Assembly (NCBI GenBank): GCA_034509425.1
Contig: JAVTVJ010000001.1
Location: forward strand, 11,241,501-11,305,500
Source: Eopsaltria australis
Lineage: Eukaryota > Chordata > Aves > Passeriformes > Petroicidae
Length of the DNA stretch: 64,000 nucleotides
Direction: 5' to 3'
Every line of letters starts with the position of its first letter. Position 1 is the first letter of the stretch. The notes under the pieces are model-generated. The model had not been told where the DNA came from. It was given only the letters and a program-made list of their open reading frames with translations, and did no database searches. Below, one piece after another: positions 50,491-64,000 of this stretch. The position numbers and the translations under genes were made by a program.

Positions 50491-52483
50491 CTAGGTTCAT
50501 TACACCAGTATCTGAGCACATGTTTATGTTGTAACCTCCACTTTTACATCTGTTAATTTTGCTTTGCTGAGTAACCCTGGGTTAGCCATTGCTCAGTGCC
50601 ACAGAGCCCTTCTACAGGGACTGACTTGGGTCCAGGATGATTCAGGGTAAAGCTTTTTCTCCGGGCAATGCATTTCCATGCTGTTGGTGTAAGACTTGCT
50701 GGGGCTTCCAAACCAGGACAAAGGATTGAACAGACTCCTGACCTAAACCAGGCTGGCAACCCCTACCTTGTACAGCCCCAACAAACTGAACCTCCTCACG
50801 TCGTATTTCAAAGTCCTCTGACACCGGGTAAGGAAATGCTGTGGCTGGGATCCAGTAGTTGCTGTCATCAAAATGCTGACAGAAACAGAGGTTAAGAGTG
50901 CTAAATATTTCACTGGTAACAAAGCCAATGTAATGTGGTTTTTTGAAGTCTGAGGAGAGGGAGACTGCCAGCAATGATACTGAAATACACACAAAGCTCT
51001 GAAACTAACTTTGAACAAGGTCTTAGAAGTCTTATAATTAGATTAAATAAATGTGCATTTTGATCAAATGTTTTGCTCTATCTTTAATGCTTGTTTTCAT
51101 TTAAAATATTAACCACTAAAATGAACAAAACTAATTTTGGGGAACAAAGTCAACATGTTTGATTTTGAAAAGTTCAGAACAGAGCTTCTTGTGCCTTGGC
51201 ATTTTTCTCCAAAAATACATTTGCTAAGAAATTGTTATCCAGAATAATCCATGTAATTCTACAATTATTATATAAAAAGCAATGTTTGAAACTATACACT
51301 TGTACACACAGAGTAATTTACCTTTTTTTTTTTTGCCCATGGAACAGAATTAAAAGTGCTGGAGGAAGAATTTCTGACCAAAGGGCCTTTTAGAGGTTTT
51401 GTATTAGGAAGCCAAACAGTTTGACATGGTATTTCTAATTTTTTCTACTAGACACCATGACACTCGCCTCTTGCCACATTCCAAATCTCTTGCATTCAGC
51501 CTCTTCAAGGAGATGGTCCCAGCAGAGGCTTTCCCCCAACATCCTCAATTCTACCTTTCCAGCCCATCTCTTCTACCACTCCAGGCAACAGACACAGTGT
51601 CATCACAGTCTCAATGACTGTCAGCTCTCAAAATGAAGCTTAGTTATTTAGCACTGTCACTTTGTTTCTACTAAGCTCTGTTGTCATTTCTGTGGCTGCC
51701 TTCTTTTCCCCTCCACACACACATAATTTCACCAGTTGGTGCCCTAAGCCTGGCACTGGACAGTAGCAGCTTCCTTGCCATCCTTGAAAAATGAGTTTTC
51801 TTTGCAAGCGACAATTCTGTTTTGCCAGCAGGGTGAAGAGCAGGAAGGCCATCCTGCTCTCTGCAGCCATATCCCCAGGGGAGCAGGTGGGAGATGTTGG
51901 CCACTACTGGGAGCAGAGCCTGGGCAAGCCAGCTTAAGTGGGATGGGGATTTGTCGCCTTGGCACGTGCTGGCAGGTGGCTGCTGGGGAGCCCAGGCTTC
52001 TTGCTCAGGGCGTTTGCGTTGCAGGGACATCTCCCACCCCCATCTCTGTATCTCACAGCTATTTTGATTACTGGGATTCAGCCCCAGACTGTTTCATCCT
52101 ATTCCTGTTTCATCCACCTGTTATTATCTCCTGCCATTCTTGAGAAATTACTGCCAAATTATGCTGCTCTCTTTTTTTCCCCTCCCTATCATTAATTTCT
52201 TTTCTAGGGTGGAGAGCTTCCCAGATCACCCTCCACCCACTTACACACATGCATGCACACACACACTTTATAGAAAGTGTTTACTTATGCGGGGGCAATA
52301 GTTTAAAAGGTAAATGAAATAGAGGACGCAGCCTGGATTGGCTTAGCAACACAAACAGTGCCAGCAGGTAAAGGGCCCAGGCCTGTTCTTTCCCACCTCA
52401 GAATTGTTTTAAAATGACACCCCTTCATAATTAATTGTACAGCACCTGATTAGTCACTATTGACAGACCTAGAGCCAATTGAC

Positions 52484-52525
52484 TCTTTTTTTTTTTCTTC
52501 TTCTTCTTTTTTTTATTTTTTTTTC
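52484..52525 (+). repeat. T/C-rich low-complexity tract
   Basis: T runs are interspersed with CTTCTTCTTC. It is a simple repeat with no function visible. Confidence 0.75.
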
Positions 52526-53544
52526 ATCTGGCTGGGGAGAAAATATGAAGTGCCTGTAGCCACACACACAATGTACCTCCTGGTGATTACATCAGGCAGC
52601 TGAGCAATTAGAGCTGGTAGGATCAGCTCAGGAGCTGGAGGCTACAGTAGCAGGATCACAGCCCAACCTTAGCCTTTAATATGAAAATGAAGAAGGGAAG
52701 CAACAATCCAATAAACCCTAGAAGTCAAACAAAGCCTGCTGGGAGTTCGTTTTTGATAAGCCGAAGAAAGAAATGGAGCTGATAAAACCGGGTGCTTCTG
52801 CTGCTGCTCTGGTCTCCCTCCTGCATGAGGAGGGTTAAACTAGTCAGGAGGCAGCACCTAAGCAAGAAGGCAACCCCAGTGCAGAAAATGTGTGTGTGGT
52901 TCATCAGCAATGGAGTTGGGTCAGAAGGGGTGGGTTTGTACCCCTTTCCACTTCCAGGCATCTGTGAGTGCTTTGCAAAGCAAATGAGTTTGCTTTGGGA
53001 CATGGCAAGGACACATCATACCAGGGAAAGGTACCGGCAGCCTTTGCTCACCTTGATCTAAAACACCATTATCTTGCTGGAAGCTTTGAAAGAACAAAGT
53101 CAGTCTCCACCACCAGGAATGCAGTTGAGGTCCTCCATCTCCAGATCTCCAGCAGCCCAAATCCAGACACTCTGCTTCCAGGCACCCCAGTCAGCCTGGT
53201 ATCAGTCAACTCAGCCATTGTACAACCCAGTAAAGCCGAGTCCTGCCCCTGTGCAAACACTTTACTCTCAAAGAAGAGGATCTGTACAAGACCTCAGCCA
53301 ACTTCAGAGTACTTGTGAGTGAGGTATTAAGCCAGTATCAGTGCCTACCCAGGCGCTTGCTCCAGTGTGAGTTAATCAGTTTAAACCCATACCTTCAGGT
53401 AAATACTTGTGTGCAGGCAGACAATGACTTGGGATTTGACCTAAGCTCAGTGAATACAATGTGAATGAATGTGTGCTCTGAATAAATAAATAATTAAAGA
53501 CATACCTAATTAAGGCTCCTCTGTGGCCATTCTTTTTGCAGATG

Positions 53545-53626
53545 AGGCACGGTATGCAGGAAACCTCTGGGTCAGCTCTATCAAAGAGCACAGTATGCAG
53601 GAAACCTCAGGTCAGATTTATCAAAG
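53545..53626 (+). repeat. Tandem duplication of a 40-42-bp unit
   Basis: Two adjacent copies (53545-53586 and 53587-53626) share GTATGCAGGAAACCTC and end TATCAAAG. They differ by a few substitutions and a 2-base length change. It looks like a local duplication that has since diverged. Confidence 0.8.
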
Positions 53627-54113
53627 AATCTCCTGTTCCAGAAGCTGATGAGTTTGTCAGGAATATTTTGCTCTGAAAAACTCTCCTGCATGGAAAGACC
53701 TCAATATAGCCTGTATTTAAAATTCTTAGATACAGATGACTTTATATCCTAGGTGTAGTGACTTCCAAACTTAGACCCCAAAGCACAGGAGACTGCAGAG
53801 CAGAAATTCCACAGCTGACTGACAAGAACCACTTGACCCCAAGAGGAGTTCAAGACACCTTGAGTCCAAGGTGGACCAACCCCTGCTGAAGATGCCTAGC
53901 CCTGGACTGGGTTAAATGCACTCAGACTTACTTGCTCAGTTTAAATCAGTATAAAATGCAGCTTAATGTTAGCAGAAAATGCTGCAGTTAAATTAGAACC
54001 TAATCACAGCTATTTGTAGTTCCAGTTTAGGGTCTGGTTCTCTTTGGAAGAGTGTAAATGCTGCACCACTGATGCCCTTGGACCCCATAGATGAACTCCA
54101 GGGTCAGGAATAT

Positions 54114-54860
54114 ACCACAGAATTGCAGATTCAAGTAGTTTGGAAAAGAGTCTAACCTTTGACTAAACACCATCTTATCAATTAGACAATGGCACTAAGT
54201 GCCACATCCAGCCATTTCCTGAATGCCACTAGGGATAGTGACTCCACCACGTCCCTGGGCAGCCCATTTCAATGCTTAACAATCCTTTCTGTGAAGAAAT
54301 TCCTCCTCACATTCAGTTTGAACCTCCCCAGGTGCAGCTTGAGGCCATGTCCTCTTGTCTGTCACTGGTCACCTGGGAGAAGGGATCAATCCCCAGCTGC
54401 CTACAAACTCCTTCCAGGTGGTTGTAGAGGGTGATAAGGTCACCCCTGAGCCTCCTTTTCTCAAAGCCAAACAACATCAGCTTCTTCAGCTGCTTCTCAT
54501 GGGTCTTACCCCCTTGATCCTTCACCAGCTCCATTGCTGTTCTCTGGACATGCTCCAGCACCTCAGTGTCCTTCCTGAATTGAGGGGCCCTGAATTGGAC
54601 ACAGCACTCGAGGTGTGGCCTCACCAGTGATGAGTACAGGGGGACAATCACTGCCCTGGTCCTGCTGGCCACACTATTGCTGATACAGGCCAGGAAGCCA
54701 TTGGCCTTCTTGGCCACCTGGGCATGCTCTGGCTCTTGTTCAGCTGGCTGCTGACCAGCACCCCCAGGTTCTTTCCACTGGGCCATTTCTCAGCCACTCT
54801 TGTTGAAAAGTTTTCCCCCACTGTTAAGGCAGAGAGGAGAAGGGGCTGACACTTGGGCAG
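54114..54860 (-). mobile_element. CR1 LINE retroposon, 5'-truncated and inactive
   Basis: On the minus strand the sequence reads as the end of the CR1 ORF2 reverse-transcriptase protein, with the typical words [48 protein letters not shown], and [16 protein letters not shown]. These words fall in two frames, joined by a frameshift near 54720-54780. The 3' UTR follows and ends near 54114 with ATTCTGTGG, a remnant of the ATTCTRTG tail repeats of CR1. The 5' limit near 54860 is approximate. Only the last part of the element is present, so it cannot be active. CR1 is the dominant LINE of birds and reptiles. Confidence 0.9.
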
Positions 54861-57800
54861 AGCATGAGCATATACCTGCAGACACAGCTGTGTGTGATGC
54901 TGCCTGAAAGGTGAGTCCACTTACAAATGTCTCAGGCAATGCTAAGAGGGGAAATCCTGAGTGCCACTGTCAGAGGAGGAAGCAACCAAGAGATCAGGTC
55001 TTCCAGGAGTGATGTCTGTTGTTCCAGTTCACACTGAGCGCACACGGAGGAAAGGCTTTAGGAAGGTACTAGGGATGGGAATGCTGTGCCCAGTGACTCA
55101 GAGCACTGGCATAAGATAGTGGAAACTCTGGTCCCGTTGTTCAGTTGTACATCCAGCTTGCCATGCAGACTTCACATGAACTGACTCACATCTACCCTAT
55201 GGTATCTAAGTAGATAATAAGCATCCTAGAGATCATGATGTTGCCTTCTTGTGTGTGTGCACATCAGCAAGACCAACAGATCCCCACATCCCAAGGTACT
55301 GCAGCAACATGAATGACCCTGACAAGGAGAGGAGCAAGGGACCATGGAGTCTTGCTTCCCTGGGACACCAGCAGCTGAAATCCATTATGGACAACGTTGT
55401 AATAAATGCTGATCGTTCTTGTTAGTGGAGAACATGTGTTTGGGGTTGGGAGGGCAGTGCATTCAGGCTGAGTGCTTCAGGCCAGATGCTGAGGAAATGC
55501 TGTCCAACATTGATGGTCTGAGCATGGGGGATACCTTTCAAAATTTTGTGGAAGTCCCACCCTGATCATTAGGGAAGACCAACCATGAAGGCTTTTCCTC
55601 CACAGGTTTGAAGCTAAATATATGTAAGAGAGATATGTCTGTAGCCATATCAGCAGATACACATCAACCATAGAGCTATCTAAGGGATATTCTGTGTGCA
55701 GCAGCTCATGGACTTGAATTACTGTTTTTTCTCATTAGTAGGGGTTAGGAATGATCACTTCTATTCTGCAGATTATTTTACCATTACAAAATTTGGGCCA
55801 TTTTGACACCAAAGTGTTAACCTGAATTGCTACCTCGTTTTAAATTACAAAATGGATATTCGAGACAGTTTTGTTGGGATAATTCCAGGAAACTCCACTT
55901 TGCCAAAGATGATGATTCATTAGTTGAATCAGCTATTTAGAGCAAAACGATTAAATAACAGATTTTAATTTCATCCTCTATGTGAAATGCAGACTTAGTG
56001 ACTTGTTTCAATATATTTGGTCCCATCAGAACTGGAATTCTTTTTGTATTAAATGTTTAGAAATTTCAAAAGGAATAACTGTTCCACTCAGGCTTTAATA
56101 TATCCTGCAGTTATACCAAGCATCACTGTAGCTGGTTTGCATATTTTTTATTCTCTTTGTACTTTGCCTGTGGTCACTAGTCGAGAGGCAGGGCCCAGAG
56201 GAAGATCATTTAATAGACTCAGTAATCCATGAATAAACTATTCCTGTCTAGGAGAAACCATAAATTTTGCCACAGTTGTCCAGCTCAGGACGCTTAACAG
56301 TACTCCCACAGCACATTGTTATTCCAGAGGACCATTAATTCCTGCCAACTTTTTCTTGTTTGTCAGTAGATATTTGACTGTTTGTCCAAACTATGGAATG
56401 ATAGCCTGAAGATACCTACACATGGGCAGCATTTGCTCTTTACTATTTGCAGTGTCATCTTCTATTGTCTTCATGCAGTTGAGTAAAGCTAAAAGGACTG
56501 CACCATGGCACTGGGGCAACGTGCCACAAATTGTCTCTGATAAGAGTTTTATCAGATAAGCAGCATGTTGATCTAAGAACCTGTCACAAAGAGAAAATTT
56601 GCTAGATAGCTCATTTCCAAGGAAAACTCCATCTGTTTGAAACTTTCCTTCCAGCAGCAGTCAAGACCCAGTGTTTAAAGAATGGAAGATTGTAAAAATA
56701 AACCCATAATGCTCCTGGAGAATTGTGCATTCTTATTACAGGAGAATAACTGCCCCTACTACTTTTGTAGGATGAGAAGGGTGTAATGGGGTCTCAACAA
56801 GTACCAGGGAAGTGGAGACAGCACTAGTGGACTATGGCTCTTGACCTGGTGTCAACACTTCCAAAACCACCAAGAAAGTGGAGGATTTGCAGGAAAATAC
56901 AGATCAGAGGCAGCATTTCTCAGTCAGTGTCCAGCTTTTTAAAAGAAGGCTGAGTCAACTTGCTGGCAGTACGAATTTGTTCAGAAGGAAAGTGTGTCAC
57001 ATAGCAAACCCCACTTACTTTTGGTTGGGAAAGACACAATATAAAGAAGTGGAATTGGAATCCAGATTAAAATAAAAAACCTGAAAAAACAACTGATGTG
57101 AGAACTTACAACTGTATTCTTCCCAGTGAAGCATAAGCAGAATGCCAGCAAGCTGCTGGGCTCACTCACCAGGGGGACAAAATGCAGGGAGGAACTCTGT
57201 GGCCAGTTTTGTGCGGGAGACCCACAGAGCTGCTCTATGGCACCTTCAAACCTTCACAAATGATACTGGAAGGACTAAAACCACCAACACTTGTGTTTAG
57301 CTGCTGATGTCAGTAGCCACCTGTTACACAATTTTTCCAGATTTTCATGTTTCACAATCATTTCTATTCCTGTAGGAAAATGTTTGGAACCTTGAAAGCA
57401 TCTTTATCCACTTACTTCAGTACACATAAAATTTTTCACAAAGCAGACCACCCCCATCCACTTGCTAATGCCCTAGCTTTCCCAGATTGTTACATTCCCA
57501 GATGCTAAACACTAATCACCAAGCAGGGAGGTGTGTGTGACCACCAGAAATAGATCTTTTACATCCCACGTTATGTCATGACAAATGACTTGCCATTAAT
57601 GAATTTCATCGGGACTAGCAGGGTGGGGGGTGCAGGTGTGGTTTTCAGAAATCCCAGTGGCAGCTGTTCGAGGTGCAGCAGCCACAGAGACATCAGCAGG
57701 GGTGTGTGCAACGGTCAGACCTGAGAAGTGACTGTCCAAAACACAGGGATGAGAAGAGATGCAAGAGACAGAGGGGTCTGAGGTCAGCTTAGGCTAGCAT

Positions 57801-60800
57801 TGCTTGAACAAATCCAAACTGTACAAAAGTTTTGATGATTTAGGGTACTTTTTCCTTCTTTTCTGCTGTCATTTTTCAATGTACCCATAACATGCCTTAT
57901 CCTTTGATTTTCCACAGTTCTTTCAGTCCACGGTTCCCCTTCCCAACCCTGGCCCATTATTTCTCTCTCCACTGCTAACGAAGTAAACTTCAAGCAGAGG
58001 CAGCACTGGTGGGATCATTGCAAGTCAGCCCTGCACGAGGCCATTTCGGTGCTGGCCCTGCATTTCCTGAGCGTGGGGTGGGGTCACGTCCCGGTGCTTT
58101 CAGTAGCACCAGCGATGACACCATGCTCCCTTGGCTGGGTGTCCTGCAGCTTGCCAGCCCAAGGGGCAGTGGCAGCAGCTTCCCGCTGCCTTTGCACAGA
58201 GCTGCCTATTCCTTCAGCCCCTTCACCCTCCCTCGCCAAGAAACATGCTCCCTAGCCAGACATCCCTTATTATGACTAAGGCAGAAGGCCACAGGTTTAG
58301 TCAGTTTGTGTACAGTTTGCAATTATTCAGCTGTTTTAATGAGAAGAAAGACCTTGAGGCCCGTGATGTCAGAGATAAGAAAGTGTGGAAAGCAGCAGAT
58401 GTGTGACCTTGCCACTCTCCTATTGCTTTCTCTTTTGTTGTGTGTGCTGCAGCTCTTCAAGGTTTTAAAACCAGGAAGGGGTGAGGGGAAGGCGAGACGC
58501 AAGTTTCACAGTGACTAAAACCCCTGGTTCATGGAGCAAGCCCCTGGCTTTCAATACAAGGCACCAGTGGTAACCAACACCCAGCAGCTGCATGAGAGCT
58601 GGAGTCTTGTAGGCTGCAGCCCTTTCCAGTACCTGGATATTTATTCTCCTTCGTAAACTGGGATAGAAGTTCTTAGCATCCAGTGTTTTCCTGGACAGAG
58701 AAGCTTTCCAAAAGAAAAATACCAGTTAATGGACTCTGGGAGTATTTTCCATACAGAACACCATCTCCAAACACGTGACCAGGATTGAGTGAAACATTTC
58801 GGTTTGACGTGCGTTTGTGCCCTTTGGCCTAGCAGGGAGCTGCACCGCGAGAGCTGGAGCCAGCAAACAGGCAGAGATGCCTAAACCAAACCTCAACGGC
58901 CCCAGAGGCACCTGAGTACAAAGGTTGGGTGCTAAAACTTCTCTGCCCAGGTGCCTTCAGACATGTACCAGGGATGTACCTGGCTTCTTAAATCGAGGCC
59001 AAGCTGAGTGGCAAAACACCTGAACCCCACAGGTGTCTGTGCCAGGGTGTCCTCCCAGCTGTCTTGCCAGCAGCATCTTCTCTGCTGAGCACTGTCTGGG
59101 GTCAGGGCTGGTGCTGTGCCTTCAAATAAACCAGGAAAACACAGCTTCAATACAAAACTGGTTGGATAATGCTGTCCAAGGAGCAGCTGTTGGTGGTTCA
59201 TTGTCAAAAAGGGGACAGACACAGAGAGGTGGGTACAGTAGGCTTGTACCCAGCTCTGCCTGGCATCATCTGTCAGGGCACAAGGAAGCACAGACTGTGA
59301 TGGCAAACCTGGCAGAGAGGATCAGAATTTAAAATCTTTAAAAAGAGGAGGAAGGGGAGATAGAGACATTGTTTTGACAATTTAGAGAAAGCGTGTGACA
59401 AAACTCAGTAGAGCAGAGTGCAAAAAGCTACAATCAGGCAGAAAAAACCAAGCAGAAATGGCTGGTTAAGAAGCAGTTCTGTGGAAAATACTCTAAGTCA
59501 CACAATTACCAAAACCAAAAACCAAAACCAATAAAGCAAATGTCATGTTGGAAGGAATAAGGAGCAGCATTGCCCCTACAAAGAAATGGCCCTTTTGTTC
59601 AATGAAGATGTGATATGCTACTGCTTTATAGGGTGGCCAGTTTTGTGCAGTGCTTTTCAGGAAAGATGTTGGCCTTTTGGAGAGAATCCAGGAACAGCAG
59701 AGGTCTGGGAAATGTGACCTGCAGGGGAAACCTGAAAGAACTGGATGGCTTAGATCAAAAACAAACAGTTGAGGGGGATGCAGTAATAATCCTCAGCTAC
59801 ATAAAACAGCTCAGAGATGAAGAGGGAAAAAGTCTGATCTCTTGTTCTTAGTTAACAGGGAGAAAAACGTTTCTAATGGTGAGGGAGACCCTTAAGAATG
59901 ATTTAAGAACACCTTTCACAACACAGTGCATGTATAGTTGGTCTCTTCTTGGGCAGAGAGATGCTTTTGGAGACCTCTTCCAATCCCTCCATCCATTTCT
60001 GTGCTCCAGGCATAGGATTCCTCACCTGCAGGCAGGCAGTCTTTCATACATATCCAGCACCAAATAAACATCCTCACCACCAGCCTTGAGGCATGGTTCC
60101 CTTTGAAATCATTCCACTTTGCACAGAATAAGGACGAAGCCATTTGTCTGGAGTCGGAGGTCGCGCTAGCCTGGACCAGTCCATGCAGGAGTGGTCAGAG
60201 TGGTGTGGATTGGAAGAGTTTGTCACAGCTGAGGGTCCCTGCCTGACCAGCCAGCTCTTCCCTGGAGTGTTGATGGGAAAGATAGGCCTATTTGAAGAGT
60301 ATTTAGAGCATCTGTGCTACCCCCAAATATACTTCCTGAGGGAATTTCTCTCCCTTCCTCGACTGCAGAGGTAGCTAAGATGATCAGGAGGCTAGATAAG
60401 CAAACTTGGTGCATTGGCTTATGTGACCTCCCTCTTCCCCAAAATGTCCTACTTGTAAAAAGTGGCATTTTTGTATACATTTCACAGGACATTTAATCAC
60501 ATTCTCGTCATTTCCCTAAGTAAGATCTAGACCCTTGAACTGTGAGGGGGAAACTGGATATTAAAAAATATTAGCTGGACATGATATTTATTTTTCAAAT
60601 TAAAAACTCGCAGTACAGTTCTTTATTGATTGCAGCTGGAAGTCAACCCAGCAGGCCATTCCCACTTGCAAATACTTTGCCTGACACGTCAGGGGACAGC
60701 AGCTCCAAGCAAGCTGCACCAGCCACAGCACTGGGACAAACAGTGCCTGCTCCCTGAGCTCACCCTGTGCCTGTGAGGGGGCCAACACCTCGCCCTGAGC

Positions 60801-63800
60801 TACAGCACTGCCAAAAGGACAAACTGAAGAAAAAGAGCAACCCTAAGGCTATGGTATTTGGAGCTGTGCCCATCATAACTTGGCTGCTGCATTCATCAAG
60901 GCAGCTTTTTGGGACAAGGTGCTGTGTTCCCATCACCTGCAGAAACAGTGTGGCCAGAAAATACCCCTATTCCAGCCATGCAATGGCTTTCTTCCCCTTA
61001 ACTCCTATAGCTTCCCCAGTAACCCCTCCTTTTATACCTTTGCACGTATTTTAGAGGCCGGTGTGGGATGCACGGCAGGGTGCAGGATGGGTTGGGGGCA
61101 GCCCCACGGCCACTCTGCCTCACCCCACAGAGCAGGTACAGAGCCACCAGGAGGGCCCCTGCTCACGGCCCCCAAGCACCCCATTGTAATCCTTATCGGG
61201 CTGATGCACATTTTTCAGTCAAGGTGGCAAAACGCCCAGGACTGCCAGGCTGCCAAGCTTCCTGCTAAAAATACCCCTCAGACACGTTTCAGACTGGGCT
61301 CATTAAAGAAAAGAAAGAGTGAGCATATTCTGGTTGCAATGGAAATGACGTGGAATGAGGCAGGGGAAGAGAGAAAGGAGGGACAGGGAGAATGAGGTGG
61401 CACGAAGGCTGGAGCACTGCCCATGGCGATTTAAAGCCAGGCTGAGCCTGAGGGAGGTATTGGTTGCCCCTGGGGGTGCTGAGTGGCATCACTGGTGTTC
61501 CATCCTGGTGTAGAAAATGTTTGTCCTTGCCGTGCTTCCTACATGTGGTGCCACCGGGATGGCAGGAAAAGAGGGAGCACCCGCTGAGGTGTCCCCCAGC
61601 AGTGCTGAGAACAGGGAGGGACCTGGCATAAGGGAGAGAGGGACCAGGGTGAGAGCAGAAGGGAGCCCAAGAGACCAAAGGGAGCCTAGACAGACAGGAT
61701 GAAGGCAGTAAAGTGTGGAAAAGGAGGGAAAGAAAAAGTTGGGAGAGCAGTTGGAACAGAGCTTGGGAAAGGACTAAAAGCAAAGGGTGGGTGATACTGG
61801 GTGGGTGGCAGGAGAAAGGAAGAGGAAAAGTTAAAAAAAGATTTAAAAAAGAGCAAAGGATGGTAAAACACTCTAAGCATGGAGATCCTCTGCCTCATTT
61901 TCTGTCAAGTGGAATGCCATTAGCTTGAAGATCCTCAGGCAGATCCCTATTTTGGGAGCCCTGCACAGTGACAAGTGGTTCATTGACTTTCCTGGCCATC
62001 AACAAAGCTGGCTTTCATTAAATATGGCTGATTGTGTTTTATCAATATTGCAAATGGCAGGAGCAATTTGGGGGGGGAGCAGTTAGGAAGGGGCTTAGGT
62101 TTTTGACAGTCAGGACTGACTAAAACATTTTGATTTTCTTCTTATTTTTAACATTTGACTCTGTGTTTAAATTGTATGAGAACTGATGAACCTTCACTAA
62201 CACAGCCTGTACTTCTCTCTGACCTTGCAGATAACCATGAACCAAAAAGTGCAGCTCCCTAATTGCTGCTCCTGGTGGAGCTTTACAGGCTTGTGCTAAA
62301 TTTAACGAGCAGGAGGATCTGACTGAAAACCTTTCCAAATGTTCCTTTCCTGTGGCATGGGGAAGGATTGGAGATGCAGGAGGATTGGAATCACTGTGTG
62401 CCTCCTTTGGCAGGGAACAAAAGTGCAAGAGATACAGAAATATCCAGAGGACCCAACCTTACTGTAGGGAGTTAATCCAACCAGAGACTGGTTGCATTTA
62501 TATTGGCATCCAGATGTCCATATGGCCACAGCAAACATAATCCCAGGGTATTGTGTTGCTGGACACAGTCCTCATGCTTCAGGTCCTGCCAAGCGGTTCA
62601 TACAACAGTGGAGGACCTGAGGCAAGGATCCTCTCCTTGGCCAGGGTTCCTCCTGCCCTGCCAGCCTGGGGGCACCCTGCACAGGGCCAAGGACACAAGG
62701 CAGCAGCTGGGTCCACAGGGACCACGTGTGGCTCCTGGGAGGCTCAGTGCCAGCCCGGGTGGCATCCCTGGAGCACAGACATGCACTCGCCCACACCAGG
62801 CCAGTCTCAGTGCCAGGACATAGCACTGACACACTGTAGCTGCTGAAGGGTATTCCCTTTTCAATCTTTTATAATCTTTTTCTCTCCCAGTTCTGTCCCT
62901 TCTGGCCTGGTATGTTCCACACTTGTGATATGTCAGAGGGAGCAGATGTTGCCCTGACCACAGAAATTGCCACAGTGTTTGATTTTATTAGTCTCTTAGG
63001 CAAAAGACTGTAGGCATCTTTCACAAGCTGCATATGCCAGCCTGAGAGCTGCAGACGGCACTGGGCAAAAGCCATCCCTCAGGAGGATCAGTGTGTCCAA
63101 AGTATGACCTACCAACAGGAGACATCAGATCAGGTTGAAATTACCTGCTTATGGAGTAAGTATTGCAGGGGGAAAAAAAAAAGAAAAAAGAAACATCAAA
63201 ACCCAAACACAAAAAATCCATCTTACCAGAAACACACAGAATGATACAAAAGTAAAAAAGATCAGCATATTCAATGATCAAGTGAGAGGGGCTATAGAAT
63301 TCAGTGGGTGACTTGGAGCCCTGAAGAGCCCTTCCTAAGCAGGACCCTGGATTTAATTACTCCTTGTTCCAGTACCCATCTCCCCGTGCCTCCTCTCCCT
63401 GACACTGTCTTGTCCAACAGGACTGCAAATTTCTCAGGCCAGGGACTGTTTCACACTTGGGTGTTGCATATTCCCAGGGCAGTGAAGTTGTCTGGTTGTT
63501 TCCCCACTCTGAGCAGTGGCAGCAGAAGCAGCAGCAGCAACCAAAGTCTTTGTACCTCGTCAGAGCCCAGGCTGTTGTGTCTTTCCAATTCTATTGTATT
63601 GTTTGGCTTTGGAAAAGAGGAGAAACATATGACTTACAAGGACATGGGAGATTGTCCCATGTTCCCATTGCATATTTCAGTCAAGCAAAATTGACCTCTT
63701 CATGGGAGATGAAGATTTAGTGCAGGTAGAACTACAGTGAGTGTGGTGGATGTGGCAAGGAGGAAGAGAGAAGAAACAAATCAATTCACAAACAGAGGAA

Positions 63801-64000
63801 ACAAAAAACTGCTGCAGATAATCTAGTAAAAAAAAAAAAAAAAAACAACAAAAATCCATGGGCCATCTGCAGAGTTATCTGAGCTGGAAAAAAAAAAAGA
63901 CAAAACAGCCTGTGCAGTACATGAAAGAAGAAAACCCAAACCAGTTTGAAGGATTAGAGAGCCACATCCTTCTAGGTGCATACTGCCAGATGGTAGTGGC
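54861..64000. other. Gene-poor DNA to the right edge
   Basis: No recognisable gene or named transposon is present. The frame at 60880-61395 (171 codons) and the serine/proline-rich frame at 61289-61783 minus are composition artefacts. Low-complexity DNA includes A/C-rich sequence at about 59505-59530, purine-rich sequence at about 61610-61870 and A runs at 63171-63190 and 63828-63845. A TTTGCATATTTT word lies near 56140. Confidence 0.6.
61975..62065. promoter_or_regulatory. Candidate short conserved element with SOX-like word
   Basis: ATCAACAAAGCTGG (SOX-type AACAAAG core), CATTAAATATGGCTGATTG and TTATCAATATTGC lie together without repeats. TTATC is a GATA word. The texture resembles a small enhancer but no conservation test was possible. 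Confidence 0.22.

Larger units (their letters stand above)
42001..54113. other. Gene-poor DNA between the isolated CpG island and the CR1 copy
   Basis: No recognisable gene is present. Modestly CpG-containing patches occur near 47090-47130 and 47550-47700. T-rich tracts lie near 46505-46551 and 52484-52525, and a CA-rich patch at about 52241-52266. A palindrome, a hairpin-bearing segment and a tandem duplication are listed separately. The longest frame, 49248-49832 minus (194 codons), has no domain resemblance. Confidence 0.6.

Noticed and set aside
61289..61783. 164-codon minus-strand frame rich in Leu, Ser and Pro
   Set aside because: It is the complement of a purine-rich tract, and the composition explains the absence of stops.

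Overview
This window is vertebrate nuclear DNA, most likely from a bird. It carries the 5' half of one recognisable protein-coding gene, the transcription factor GATA6, on the minus strand near the left end. Behind its promoter lie about 50 kb in which I find no gene. The bird assignment rests on a GATA6 N-terminus that lacks the long alanine and histidine runs of the human protein, on a 3'-truncated CR1 retroposon typical of birds and reptiles, and on the scarcity of other transposons. There is no sign of operons, phage, CRISPR, rRNA or tRNA.

Layout, read right to left along GATA6. The gene enters from a CpG-rich promoter region at about 6.6-8.4 kb. The first coding exon (5708-6602) encodes residues 1-298 plus one base, including the long-isoform start at 6602 and a second, internal start at 6224. 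After a 3.3-kb intron, a 167-nt exon (2276-2442) encodes the N-terminal GATA zinc finger. The last 2275 bases are intron. The exons for the second zinc finger and C-terminus lie beyond the left edge. Reading frame, split codon and GT/AG splice sites agree at both visible exons.

From about 2.2 to 13.9 kb the DNA is unusually rich in CpG, as expected of the large unmethylated domains around developmental regulators. It contains clustered GATA sites, a GATA/E-box module framed by a 13-bp inverted repeat, a plus-strand TATA box pointing away from GATA6, and a possible spliced exon of a divergent non-coding RNA. The last two fit a divergent transcript like mammalian GATA6-AS1 but are unproven.

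From about 14 to 64 kb the DNA is CpG-poor, and its short ORFs resemble no protein family I know. Notable items are several segments that look like conserved enhancers, an isolated CpG island at about 41.64-42.00 kb, a 24-bp perfect palindrome at 43,448, a 41-A run at 36,736, a small tandem duplication at 53,545 and the CR1 copy at 54,114-54,860. The simplest reading is a long-range regulatory landscape for GATA6. I did not find a convincing new biological system. The best leads are the isolated CpG island, the divergent transcript, the palindrome and the leaky-scanning layout of the GATA6 message.
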